From assembly GCA_038373885.1 (NCBI GenBank), contig JAWZYV010015836.1, positions 186,001 through 250,000 on the forward strand: DNA of 64,000 nt. Direction: 5' to 3'. The position numbers and the translations under genes are program-made. This document shows positions 11,730 to 23,411 of the stretch, piece by piece. The stretch's first letter is position 1. Every line of letters begins with the position of its first letter. The DNA is from Cheiracanthium punctorium. Its lineage: Eukaryota > Arthropoda > Arachnida > Araneae > Cheiracanthiidae. The notes beneath the pieces were generated by a model. The model was not told the DNA's origin and searched no databases. It worked only from the letters and a program-made list of their open reading frames with translations.

Positions 11730-14700
11730 AAATACTGTGTTTATGCAAATTCTGACTATGCGCAGATAGCTAATTTGAAAGCAAAATATTTATGTAAATA
11801 CATTTGCACATATTTTAATTAAAAGATGATTTGAAATTCAATCACAATTAATGATGATTAAAAAGGATTAAATGATAATTAATTTAAAAATGATAAACAT
11901 ATTGGTTTATGTGATGATATATTAGTGAAACGTTTTTTTGGGATTTTTTAAATATTTTTAAAATGCCATTTTCTATCGAAATTTCCAGATCAATTCAACT
12001 AATTCTTTACAATTTGATGTACATATTATGGAGTTAAATGGTCTTTATTAGTTGAAAATAATTTTTTTGTTATTTATTGAGCTAAGAAAGCAAAACAAGA
12101 GCATTCGATTGAATGTAAAATATAAGGTTTTTAAAATGTAGTTTCCAAAACAAGGTATTATTTTTTTGTTTGTTAATATAATTGACACAGAAAACATTTT
12201 AACTAGATTACTTAAACACCCTAATACTGTAAAATTAAAATATCATATCCACGTACTATTTAAAATTTGATTACTTTAAATATATCGATACATTAAATGC
12301 ATGGTAAAAAAAAAAATAATAATTCTGAATTTGTCTCATAAATGTCGTAAGCACTCAGTATGAATGTGAGTTTGAATAACACTTAAATTTGCTAGTCTTT
12401 AACTCAAACCCAAAATTATGTTAGAACTGCTCTAATTATAGTATCTTATCAGTAAGTATTGCTTCATTGCAGAAATTTGATATCTCCTTAAACATTATGA
12501 AACTTTGCTACCACGGCTGTGTTTTGCATCAGGGAGAATTCACCAGATTTAATGTTCCTCTAGAGATCAAATAATGTAAATACTGCATAAAAAATGTTGT
12601 GTGCGTATTTAAGATATTTATATTAATGATTATCATCAATTTTTATTCAAGTTCCTTGCATACCTTTTCTAGTTATCAAAATTACTTTTTTGTTCAAAAT
12701 TTGCAAAATAATGTGTCTACAGGCACGTAGATTAAGAAATGTTAATGTTTCCGTATCATTAAATTAAATCCTGAAAAAATTTCTTGAACTTCATTTATTA
12801 TTAAACTGCTTCGCAGGCATATATAAAAGAAGTTAAGTTTAAAAATACGTCTATACATGTTGCATAATAAGTATGCATTACCTTACGCAATTTAATTCAC
12901 TATGCATCGAATATTTTTTTAGAAATTCCATAAGTTTATCTTTTATTGCGTCTTTATATATAGTTTTCTCCTTTATATTAGTTTGAAAAAATGAAACTCT
13001 TTTCCGAGAATGATTCTGTTTGAAATACAATTACTGAATGACCCAAAGTGTTCTTGCTGCTAATGCATATCGATCCAACTATTTCAGAGGTATTTATTTT
13101 TTAATGTCTTTTAAAATTTATAGTTAATTGAAAAAGACTTTTTCTTAAAGTAAACGAGCAAGAAATTTCCGTATAAGTACTAAGTATTTTCTTACAGGTC
13201 TTTATTCATTGTTATTGTGCATAGAGGTATTTGCGAAAATATATATTTCACGATATATATCAATATAGGCTTTATAAAAGGTAAATTAATAACTATGCTT
13301 TTATTTTAGACTAAATTTAGGCTAAAAGAATTTCTACATTTAAATATTAATTTTCTGTGTTTCCTTTCACTTTTTCAACGCAGTAATAAGCCGAAATGTC
13401 ATTTCTTGCAAAATCACGTAATATGATGCCGAAGATTAAAAATGCTGTTAGACGATTGTCGAGAAGAAAATACTCAATGTTTTATTACAACAACAAAAAT
13501 ACTTGTTAAAAATTAAATGAAAATCCAACAGCAGTTTCTTGAGCTAAATAGCCGTTTTAACGATATACCTCTAGAAACATTTACTCAAAATGTATTATAA
13601 CAGGAGTCATATTTTAGTTGTTCCGTACATATATGTGTATACGGGAATATTTACATTTGGTAATCACGTTATTACAGAAATATCAAAAATAAAATAAAGG
13701 GGGTGAGTTAGAGCGAGGGGTTAACTTATTTAATAATGGAAAATTCGTGAGCATATGTTGTGTAAAAGTTACAAACTTAACAAGTTAAAGTTACAAATAG
13801 GTATAAAAACGAGGTAATTGAAAAAAAGGGGGAATCAGAAGAAAGAGATTTTAACGATGGAACTGCGGGGAAAAGTTCTATGCCATATTTTACATTCTAT
13901 GCCATATTTTACATTTTGCTAAAGTGAGGAGGCGGTCCATCTTGCTAATACGAAATTATCACTCCTAATACATTTGTTTCAATTGTTCATACCTTTGGTT
14001 TCATCATTGAGTGCTAGATTATAAACACCCAACAGTATTAGATACATATATAATTGATACGTTTTAGAATAATTTATGAAAACGAGAAACAGAATATAAA
14101 TTAACATTTTTTATGATTAACATTTTTTATGTAATGGATTTTTTAAATTAACATTTTTATGTAATGAATAAAAAAATACTTTTAAGAATTCATATTTTTA
14201 CGAAAACTATCATTTTTGAATAATGATCACTATACGATATTTAAAGAAATAGGAATAATACATAAGAAACCATAATTTCTACATGAACAGTTATTTTTTT
14301 TCTGATTACAACTAGTCTGTTATCTTAAAGCTGAAAAAAAAGCTAATAGTAGTTTTAGATATTTAACTGCAACAGCTAGTGGTAAAACAATGCAACTTTG
14401 CTAAATAGGAACGGATCATTAAATTTTTAATTGATCGTTATATCCTAATTGGTCATTAAGTTTCCAGCTGGAATTGATCATTAGTTTTCTGAATATGTCT
14501 GGTTTGAACTCTACGTAAACACATGAATATTAGGATTTGTAATTCAAAAGTCGTGCAATTTAAATAAATATAAAAATGTAGGATATCATAAGGAAATTGG
14601 TTAACTATTTTGTTTCTTTTTTAACGCATGACACTTTATATTGTTTTTTCTTCATGATGTTATACCACAACAAACCTTTGAATTTATATTATGCTTTTGG

Positions 14701-17590
14701 AAAGCCATACATTTTTTTTTTCTAACTTGTATAGTTATTCAAAAAATTAAACATGTTTACATCATTCACAAAAGAAAATTGTGTTTTCGTAAAAGTTGTA
14801 ACCAAATCGTAAAACATCGAACAAAAAGGCTTATTATATATTGAAGTTTTTATTTCTTTATTTCATCTGAATATAATGATTACGATTTAGTCTTGTGTAT
14901 CGAGTATGCTATATGCAGTATCTTTTTCTAGCTTTTTTTTTTAACAATTTAGAAAAAAATTGTGATCTGTGGGTTCTGATTCGTCTGTCTGTTCATTAAT
15001 CCGCAAAATAAAAGTCTTGCACAAAGTGATTTAATTTTATTAGTTTTTTATATCAATTTATTATTATTTTTTTAAGTATGTAAATTTTAATTTGTATTTT
15101 GTTGCTGAAAATTAAGTATAGCTGCCGTAAATTGGGATTATTACGAAATTCATTATTGATATTCCTGTACTGCACATGCATAGTATTGAAAACTCTTTTA
15201 CAGGAGTACCCTAAAAATTCCAATAATTTACTTTCTATGCTCTATCATTATTTAAAGCGTATTTTAGGGATATCCTATTTCCACCAAAAAAGGATATGGG
15301 TTGTTGAAGATTACGATTTAAACCTGCCTATCGAATATAGTATATGTGGTGTCTGCAGGGATAAACACAAAAAATTCCAACTCATTAATAGGAGTTTAGA
15401 GACATTAATCCATTTCAAGCGCGATGCACTAAGTATATACATGGTCAAAAAAACTTCGCTGAAATAATGAAAATAACGTTTAAAATTTTGGTACGGGACC
15501 TCACAAATTTTATATTAATGCAATTTCTTTATGCAATCATATCGGTAAAATTCTAGGACGACGCATTGCCGAAAAAAAAGCATTCCGTGTTAAAAAGGCT
15601 TTTATATTGATGCATATGGAGTGGCTTATTTTTCTTTTTTTGCGAGCAATTTTCAAAATATGTTTAATATTACACTTTTATGACAGTTTGAAAAAAATAT
15701 TCTAATTTTAGTTTGTTAACGTATATTTTCTATCAGAAATTCACAAATATTTACTTATTCAATTGAAATGTAAGAGTAACGATCTCTTTGTTTTTCTATT
15801 TATTTTTTATACCATTGCAGCAATCCGAATCTGTATCATAAATTTTGACGGAATCGCATATTTTTACTAATGAAAGGCATAACATTTTAAAGAAAGAAAT
15901 GAGTTAGTATCATTCACAAAGAAAAATATGTTGCTTTCAAAATCGCAAATAAACAGTAAAAAGTTAATAAAGAAGACACATGGATAGCATTTTAGATCCT
16001 TTCATTTTTCCTGAATATTTTGTTTCGTCCTTTAGTTTAATTTTTACACATTATTTTTAAAATGAGAATTTTCTGCTATTACTCTTCCGTGACGTTTTCA
16101 AAAACATTATTCGTATTTTTTCGACCCTAACGTAATTATTCCAGCTTTTGCTTCATAAACACTTAATTAAGCAATTGAAGTGTGAAATTAACCATTCCAT
16201 TATTTCGTAATTAGGAATAATAAGTATTTTCTTCTGAATACATTACATTTTAAACTGAAGTTAATAATTGCATAAGTAGTGGAGGGATTTACTTATACCG
16301 TGAATAAAAATAAGAAAGGCAGGCCGAAGACATATTTTATTCTACAGCCAGAGCTTTGTATTCTATATTTAACAAAAGACGTAAAAACGCTTTAGGTAAG
16401 ATTGCACGGACATGTTTCTATTTTCAATAAACATTTATCTTATCAAAAATAAACAAAAATTCAAATTTTAATATAAGTATTGCACTAAATGATTTAATTT
16501 GAATTGTTTTCTAAATCAAATTTATTATAATTTTAAGGATAAATAATTTTAGTAAATAATATTTTTTTTTGTTGAAAATTAGGTTTATCGAATTTTATTG
16601 ATTTAATCCATCGAATTACCGAGATTACAAACTTAATGTTTAGTTTTGATTCTAAACTTTAAATATAAATATATAAAATGAAACATGTGATTCCACATGA
16701 AGCGCGAAATTTCCATTATATACGTATAAATGTATTTTTATTAACAAAAAAGGCTTTAAAATGTATGCATAGACATAACATATTTTGAATAAAGACTAAA
16801 ATAATGATATTTGTTCAATAAATACATTGTTAGTAGTATGTAGTCTACTGAACATCCGCATCTTGACATAACAAATAGATGGGTTTCTATAAAAAAGGAA
16901 ACTTTTTTTTATACATGTATTAATTAATTTTCATCTGTGAAAAATAAGAATAATATACAAAAGAAAAACCTTGTTTATTAAATTATATGAAATAAATAAA
17001 TGATGCGTTTGTCTAGTAAAAAGAAAGGTACTGTAGAAAATATCAAATAGTAGTGCATTCTTCCGAAGGCTGAGGTAAATAGAATGAAAACGCCGGGCGA
17101 TATGCCGAACTCCTGTGCCTCTACATTGCAGTTAGCAGTTACTGGTAAGTAATTGCAATTAGAATTAGGTTATGAATCCCATTCAAGAAACGTATTTTGA
17201 GCTCCTTTTGTAAGTAAAGTCCTTAAAAGCATTTTTTTTTTTTTTTTAGATCTGTGTTTGTAAATTTTGGACTTCACTGTGAAGGAGTTATAAAAACCAT
17301 TTTTTCTTCTTCATTAAATATTCTCAAAATTCTATTGACGTTAAAATTCATGTGCCTTATAGTTTGTTTACGATAGGTTTGGATACTATTAAACAATTTT
17401 TTTTCGGAAAACTGGAGGTGGGGCAAGATTATGAGTTCGATGAATAAATTAAATGAGTTTAATGAATAAATTAAATAAGTAATACTTATTTTAGTTTTAC
17501 AATGCTAGTTTTTAATCCTGCTCTTTTGAAACTCCAAATATGTTGCATAATTTGAGATTTGTATCTGAATATATCTAAAGCTGCAAATTA
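11730..17590. other. AT-rich desert
   Basis: No gene recognised. It contains a 19-bp direct duplication at 13876-13918 (unit CTATGCCATATTTTACATT), short tandem AT-rich duplications at 14100-14165, and two similar 46-bp stretches at 14880 and 15309. The 122-codon open frame at 15099-15467 has no motif I know and its composition matches its surroundings. A GC-richer patch at 17090-17145 ends in a donor-like CTG/GTAAGT; it could be a short exon, but nothing else supports it. Confidence 0.45.
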
Positions 17591-17597
17591 CCCAATG

Positions 17598-17935
17598 GAA
17601 GCCAAGTGGCATAATGGTTAGCGCACCGCGCTGCCGTCCCACAGGTCCTGGGTTTGAATCTCGGGCTGGGCAAGACCGACGCAGCCTTCCATCCATTTGA
17701 GTGGGTCGATAAAATGAAAACTAAGCTTTTTTGGGGTGAAACACTGGGGGCTTCGCGTCAGGCTGACCACCTGGCCGAGGCATATGCATCCGCACCACAG
17801 AGACCATGGTCGCGAAGGCGTGGTTGGGCAGCGCAGGCCTTGGCCCTTCAGAGGGGCTTTTGCGCCAATGTATGAGTTTGGAAGTACCCCATGTTGACCT
17901 ACAGGATTTAGAAAAATGGGGTACAAACACAGTTT
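17598..17935 (+). repeat. tRNA-derived SINE
   Basis: The head reads as a tRNA. The A box is TGGCATAATGGTTAGCGC (17607-17624) and the B box is GGGTTTGAATCTCGG (17650-17664), the internal pol III promoter spacing of tRNA genes. The paired arms have decayed, so it is not a working tRNA. A non-tRNA body follows with a GC content well above the neighbourhood. Its right part has an inverted pair GTACCCCAT/ATGGGGTAC near 17884-17924, which I take as close to the 3' end. No convincing target-site duplication was seen. Confidence 0.75.
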
Positions 17936-17949
17936 GCATACTACATAGT

Positions 17950-18378
17950 TCACATAACACAGAGTTCACATGTAAACTTATCATCGTGCTCGTCAACACG
18001 AACGCACAAGTCATGAGCCAATTTGTTACAATCACTCCACTTCATGCATCCTTCTCCAAGCGCTGATCTTGCATGTATATCGTTCCAGTACAAGCATGTA
18101 GCATCTACATCCTGTGGATCACTGGCTGATTTCGTGGGTCTGCTGGTAAATAGAAATTCGATGTATTTTAGCTTGTGAACTGTCTGTTATAAGACGTTTT
18201 CAACCTTTTCTCTTGGTCGGCGCCCTGCACAAGGACTTGCACCAGATACACCGTTTTGCCTTACAAGGAGCCATTCAAAACAACTAGGCCTAAATAACAA
18301 ATTGCGCGGAATGTAGCCTTGAAACACCCCTTTTAGCAAGTAAACGATCACGTTAGTGTTTGCATGCGAACATAACAA
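17950..18378 (-). pseudogene. Decayed PHD-like zinc-finger C-terminal fragment
   Basis: One frame read leftwards from 18378 to a TGA at 17950, with a single internal TAA at 18187, gives a C-terminal segment rich in paired Cys and His: DVDATCLYWND, then GCMKWSDCNKLAHDLC, then FTCELC. The order (Cys-x2-Cys-like pair, Trp/Cys, Cys-x2-Cys, His, Cys, Cys-x2-Cys) fits a PHD/C4HC3 finger like the one found at the C-terminus of pogo/jerky-type DDE transposases in arthropods. Two expected ligands are changed (the second Cys of the first pair to Trp, and WxKC to CxKW), so the finger would not fold normally. The upstream part (18378-18190) is not recognised. A transposase origin is inferred, and a host zinc-finger relic is possible. 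The SINE at 17598 lies immediately beyond the stop. Confidence 0.55.
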
Positions 18379-18379
18379 A

Positions 18380-20044
18380 AAAAAATCCTAACATCATATT
18401 TTCGTTAGAGCAGGGTAATGAAAAAGTAATATATTTTAATAGCATATCTGTCTTTGTAAACCTTATCGCAAAATTAAATGAAACATAGAAAAGTCATGCA
18501 CAATATACATTAATGACATGAAATGGCAGCACTTGATAAGCAGGAAAATCAAAATCCAGTTTCGCCTTACTACCCGAATTTGCGCACCTTTCCCTAATTT
18601 CTTTTCAAGATTAATAAGTAAATATCAAAACATTAATGTTAGCTCTATCTCTTGCCACCGTGAAACGTTTATTTAGAGCAAAAGACATACCTATAAATTG
18701 TGTTTATTTTAATTCGTTTTGCGATAAAATTTCTTCAAGTTTTGAAAGTTCTTACAACGCCCAATTCTTATATAAAATCACATCACTAATCTAACACAGA
18801 ACTCAATAGAATAATTTGAATATCCCCTTACGAAACAGTTGTATTTAAATACAACTTTTATTTTCTCACATTCAAGTTAATTGATTAAAAGTGGAACTAC
18901 AACCTACAAAATATTTTAATTCAATCTATATCATCTCAATTCTTCTTTCTTAAATTTGAAATAGAGATACAAAAGTGATATATATGAATGCTTTCCATTA
19001 TATATATAGTTTTAACGAAAATTCTTATGACAAATGACCCAGCAATTACATTCGTGCACTGCTTAATTAGATAAAAACAAACCAAAGAGTCTAAATTGAT
19101 AGAAATGGTTGCTAGGTTAATTAAGTCACGAACTTGGAGATTTACTATGTTTTTACTTTGCAGAAGCGTAATTATCTAACAGTTTCTAAATTAGTGAGAC
19201 TTTTTTTTTCAAATAAGAAGGAATTAAAGTAAATTATTTCCTTGGATTCCACGTTGTAAAGAACGCTGACTTTTTGGTTTGAAGAAGGTGATTGAGAAGT
19301 GTTTGTAACTTTTACATTATTCACGATCTTGACGTTCTGAGAAAGATAATCAAATATTCATACAGTAATACTATTTCGTTGTGTTTAACTCCTAGCATTA
19401 CAACGATCTTTAGAAGAATAAAGTACAATGTTTATGAACATTGTTCTAGTTTCTAGTTTTCTTTCTTTACATCTTGTTCTCTAAGAAATTCTTCCAGCTT
19501 TAATAAATTGGTACTTCACTATTTCAAACATCTTTAAGAACGCCTTATTTTAGGAACAAGATTTTAAGGTGTTGTTTATGCGAAACCACTAATTATACAA
19601 TTTTTAGCATTTACTTTAATTTATGTCCAATGTGTATAATATATATATATATAATACTAGAATATATATATTTATCAGATTTAAGAAGGGAGATTAAACA
19701 ATTGCGTTTTTGTCATGTTTGTTATGAGAATATTTGAAATGACGTTTTACATGGTGAATTTATAACAAATAAATGACTCTTTATATATCAACTGACCTAA
19801 AATGTGGTTTGCTGTTTTTATTTTTACTGTTAACGAATGCATTTCATGCAACAATCAATGAGTACAATATGCTTTTAATTTAAAGGTTCTATTGACGTTA
19901 ATATTTAAAGTCGTAATTATGAACTTTATTTAAAAGCAAAAATGTGAACTTCGGTGCAAGTACAATAACAAGTAAATATGTTTTTAAATATATCGTATGC
20001 AAAATCTATCCTATTTGAACATCTATGTCTCTTCACAAAAAGCA
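18380..20044. other. AT-rich spacer
   Basis: No gene, RNA or mobile element recognised. Short TA runs occur near 18990 and 19640-19670. Confidence 0.5.
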
Positions 20045-20280
20045 AAGCATTATTTTTATTGGCCGGCTTCTGCCGTGCAGGCTTTGGCCACATCAGGCCG
20101 GAATTGTTGGTCACTTTATTATGGGGGCGCCTAGTTGGTGAAACAACGTCGCCCCCTATGAAGGGACGGACACGTTGACAACCACGCCCAGTCGGGGATC
20201 AAACCCCGGCCGCCAGGAGATGAACCCGAAACCGGAGTACGCTGCATTACCCACCATGCAACTCGGTCGGCAGTAAAGCA
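20045..20280 (-). repeat. tRNA-derived SINE (second family)
   Basis: Read on the minus strand, the head begins near 20276. It has an A-box-like TTGCATGGTGGGTAATGCAG and a B-box-like GGGGTTTGATCCCCG (near 20197-20211). The body runs left to an AT-rich tail, AATAAAAATAATGC, near 20045. The hexamer TGCTTT lies just outside both ends and may be the remnant of a target-site duplication. The sequence differs from the 17.6-kb and 45.4-kb SINEs, so it is a separate family. Confidence 0.75.
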
Positions 20281-23263
20281 ATATAAATGCACAAATAACA
20301 CGAAATTGAACACATAATTCTAATTCAACCATAATTTGTAAAAGAAGAAATTAAAAGCTAAGGCTTCAAGAAACAGAATCCAAATTAATTTTACATGCAC
20401 ATTTTTTCCCATAAATCTATTACCTCTTTTACAGATACTTATTATCACGGGTTAAATCTAGTGCTAAATCACACACAAACCGCTTTCTATTTTATTGTTT
20501 TTATTAAAACAATTTTGATGCTTATAAAATTCCAAAATTATATACACACAAAGGGAATTAAAATTTAATCCTAGCAAATTTTCTTAAGTACACTGTCTAG
20601 AATATATTGTTTTGACATATACATTTAATTTTATATTCTTCATGTGGACATTACTTGTTTCATTTCTTGTGATAGACTCGATTTCCTTGAGTAATAAATA
20701 TACTGTGGTTTATTTTACTCTATTTCATTTCCAACTACATACACTTTGGGTGATTTCGGCATTGAATAGATCACACACCTGAAAAAGAAAAGAATGAAAA
20801 CATGCAATACAAAAGAGTAAGTGAAAAAAGAACGCAGCTTTTCATCAGGATTTGGATTATTTAATATTCTTACTTTTACGACGTTTGACATGAAATTGAA
20901 AAACATAATGTGTGAAGTACCATTAAAGATAATAAACTATACACGTCCACTTGATTACTAAAATCTTATGTATTTTAGTTTATATTTATATGTATTCACA
21001 TGCCTGCTTACCATTTAATTGCATATTTTATTAATTTGGTAAATATACATTGCAAAAAAAACAGAAACCATAGATTAAATTGAAAGAAAAGATATTTTAA
21101 TGTCTTAAAGTTTATTTCCTTCATCAAATTTTGGACACAAAAATAAAAAACAAAACTCACTTCGTTAGAATACTTATCCAGTGTTGAAAAATGTTGAAAC
21201 TGCATTTTGCCATCTACGTATTAACAGTCTGAGCAACAAATAAAAATTCAGTTTTACCTTATTTTTATTTTATCTTATTTTTATTTGTTGCTATTTGTTG
21301 CCCCTTAATTCGTAGAAATGCTTGAGTTGATAAATCGTGAAAAAAGTAGACTTAGCCAAACCATCGCACTATTGCTAATTAAAGTTACCATCGGCATTAC
21401 TGCTAACTGAAGTTACTAACACATTTTCTTTCATGAAGTAAAGCAAGTGGCACTACCGCTAATTAAAGTTATCAATAGATTCCCTTTCAAGAAGAAATGT
21501 AAGAGGCTACATAATCCGCAAACTGCCATTAACACTTCTAGGAATATTTCATTATCTAGTTCCTTTTCCATAAACATATGCGCATACAAATCTTTGAATC
21601 AGATGGAAAATAAACGACAATTTTACCAATGTCCCTAATTAAATTCATCTATATATTTCTTTATCATGATATTTAACACATTCGATGCGCATTCCGAAAT
21701 ATCGCAACATAGTCACGAGTTCAAGCTAAATTTCCAATTTCAGTTTTGTGAATAACTAGTTATTTTTTCGAAAAGCATGCAGTTTGAAAGAAATGTATGA
21801 TTTTTTTTTTATTATTCCCAACATAAAGAAATGGTTATTAAAAACTATATGGGGAACTGACATAAGAAATTTTCCTTGTACTCTAATAGTTTTTGGTGCT
21901 GCAGTAAACGTGATAAATCAGTATCAACCAAAGATACAAGCTGAAAAATAGTAATCAAAAATTAAAATTAACTAAACGCTTTATTAAATAACACTCATAA
22001 GTAAAACATTCCTTAATCATATTGCAATCAATTGGGGGGGGGACCTTGCATCATCATGTTAAGTACCTCCACCATATATAAGCCTTTTACGTAGGGCCGT
22101 GCGTCTAGGACAGCTCATCAGATTAGTTAAAAAAAAAAAAAAATGTTCCTCAGAAATATTGAAGCGCGTCAGATTAAGATAAGGTGGGGTAATTACTAGC
22201 TAAAAAGTGTACATTCAGAAAATCTGATTGCAACTGATTGCACATCTCTGCTTGAACTGTGCAGAACTTGCAACTGATTGCAAAATTTGATTGCAAATCT
22301 GATTTGAGTGCAACGTAAGGGTGTGTTGGGGTTACAAATTTGCAAAAAAATAACGTTGTCTTGACATTCTCGAGCGCGGTTGTAATTTTTTTTATTTTGA
22401 AGGAAATAATGCAAGAATCACGAAACAAATATAATCTGCCGATTTCCACGAGCTGAAGTAATAAAAATACAAGCCAAAGCAATAAAAATACGAAACAAAT
22501 CAATAAAAATCGTCAATGAAGATCAGAGCGTGTAAAGATAGCTCGATCAATGACAACGAGCACGCTCTTCGAGTTAGTGTAGATGACAAGAAGTTCTCCA
22601 TCTCTGTTCCTCAATAAACAAGAGAAGCAAATGTTCAGAAATAATTTAGAAATATCAAATTCAAAGAAGCTTTTGTCAAGTTTTTAATTAATCACTGAGC
22701 TGATCAGGAGATGGCTACTATTATTAGTAACGAAACAATTTATCTTAATCATGATATGTGTTATGTATATTCAGCTACCGATAATAAGGTTACCTGAACA
22801 ATCGACCATGAACTCTCATGTTCTGATCATGGAAAAGCAGATACAAAAACTGTATTTTTGGCAAGTCAAATAAAATCATAATCAGAACTTCATACACAGA
22901 TATTGTTGTTCATAAAAATACATTTTCTACCATTTGATCATTTTTCTATTTTCTACCCTTCCGGATTGCCACCCCACCACTCAAATCGGCAGATGAACAT
23001 ACCTTTTGTATCAAAGACACGCTGGGGCATCTAAACTATCAATATATCAAGCGCTTACGTATCTCCATGTAAATGTTTTTTTTACATCTTTCAAGGTCTG
23101 TATACACTTCCCCAACCACTGAAATGAAACATTATATAACTTTTTATTCTTCTTATTATCTAAACTACAAAATCTAATAGGTCCTCACGATGCTTGAGTA
23201 AAACCCAAGTAGCATCATGGGGTACCCTACTATTAGTTTCTGCTCATCATATTTTCCCGCGTA

Positions 23264-23304
23264 CAAATTTAGGCGGTTGTTCTTCTAACAACCGCCTAAG
23301 TTTG
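23264..23304. repeat. Short near-perfect hairpin
   Basis: The arms 23264-23281 and 23287-23304 pair over 18 bp with one mismatch (core TTAGGCGGTTGTT) around a 5-nt loop. There is no coding context. Confidence 0.8.
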
Positions 23305-23358
23305 TTATACTCCAATGATTAAATTTGTCAGCACATCCCTACACAGGAAGTTTGAGCA

Positions 23359-23411
23359 GTGCCATTTTAAACACGCAGTATGTGCTTACATCTGCGTGTT
23401 TAAAATGGCAC
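23359..23411. repeat. Perfect 20-bp hairpin
   Basis: The arms 23359-23378 and 23392-23411 are exact reverse complements (GTGCCATTTTAAACACGCAG and its complement) with a 13-nt loop. The half-site GTGTTTAAAAT recurs twice just downstream (to about 23446), so the right arm is part of a small tandem cluster. Confidence 0.85.

Noticed and set aside
15099..15467. 122-codon open frame, the longest outside transposon sequence
   Set aside because: No domain or motif, AT-driven composition, no splice or regulatory context, and part of it is shared with a non-coding stretch at 14880. Chance openness is more likely.
17090..17150. Possible short exon ending in CTG/GTAAGT
   Set aside because: A donor-like site alone is weak evidence; no acceptor, frame or homology supports it.
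17598..17670. Functional tRNA gene
   Set aside because: A and B boxes are good but the acceptor and anticodon arms do not pair properly and a SINE body follows. The heads at 20.2, 45.4 and 62.6 kb are likewise SINE parts.
22174..22503. 109-codon minus-strand frame with a hydrophobic start
   Set aside because: Lies over a local run of GATTGCA words and poly-A tracts; the apparent signal-like segment comes from TTT/TTG codons in AT-rich DNA.
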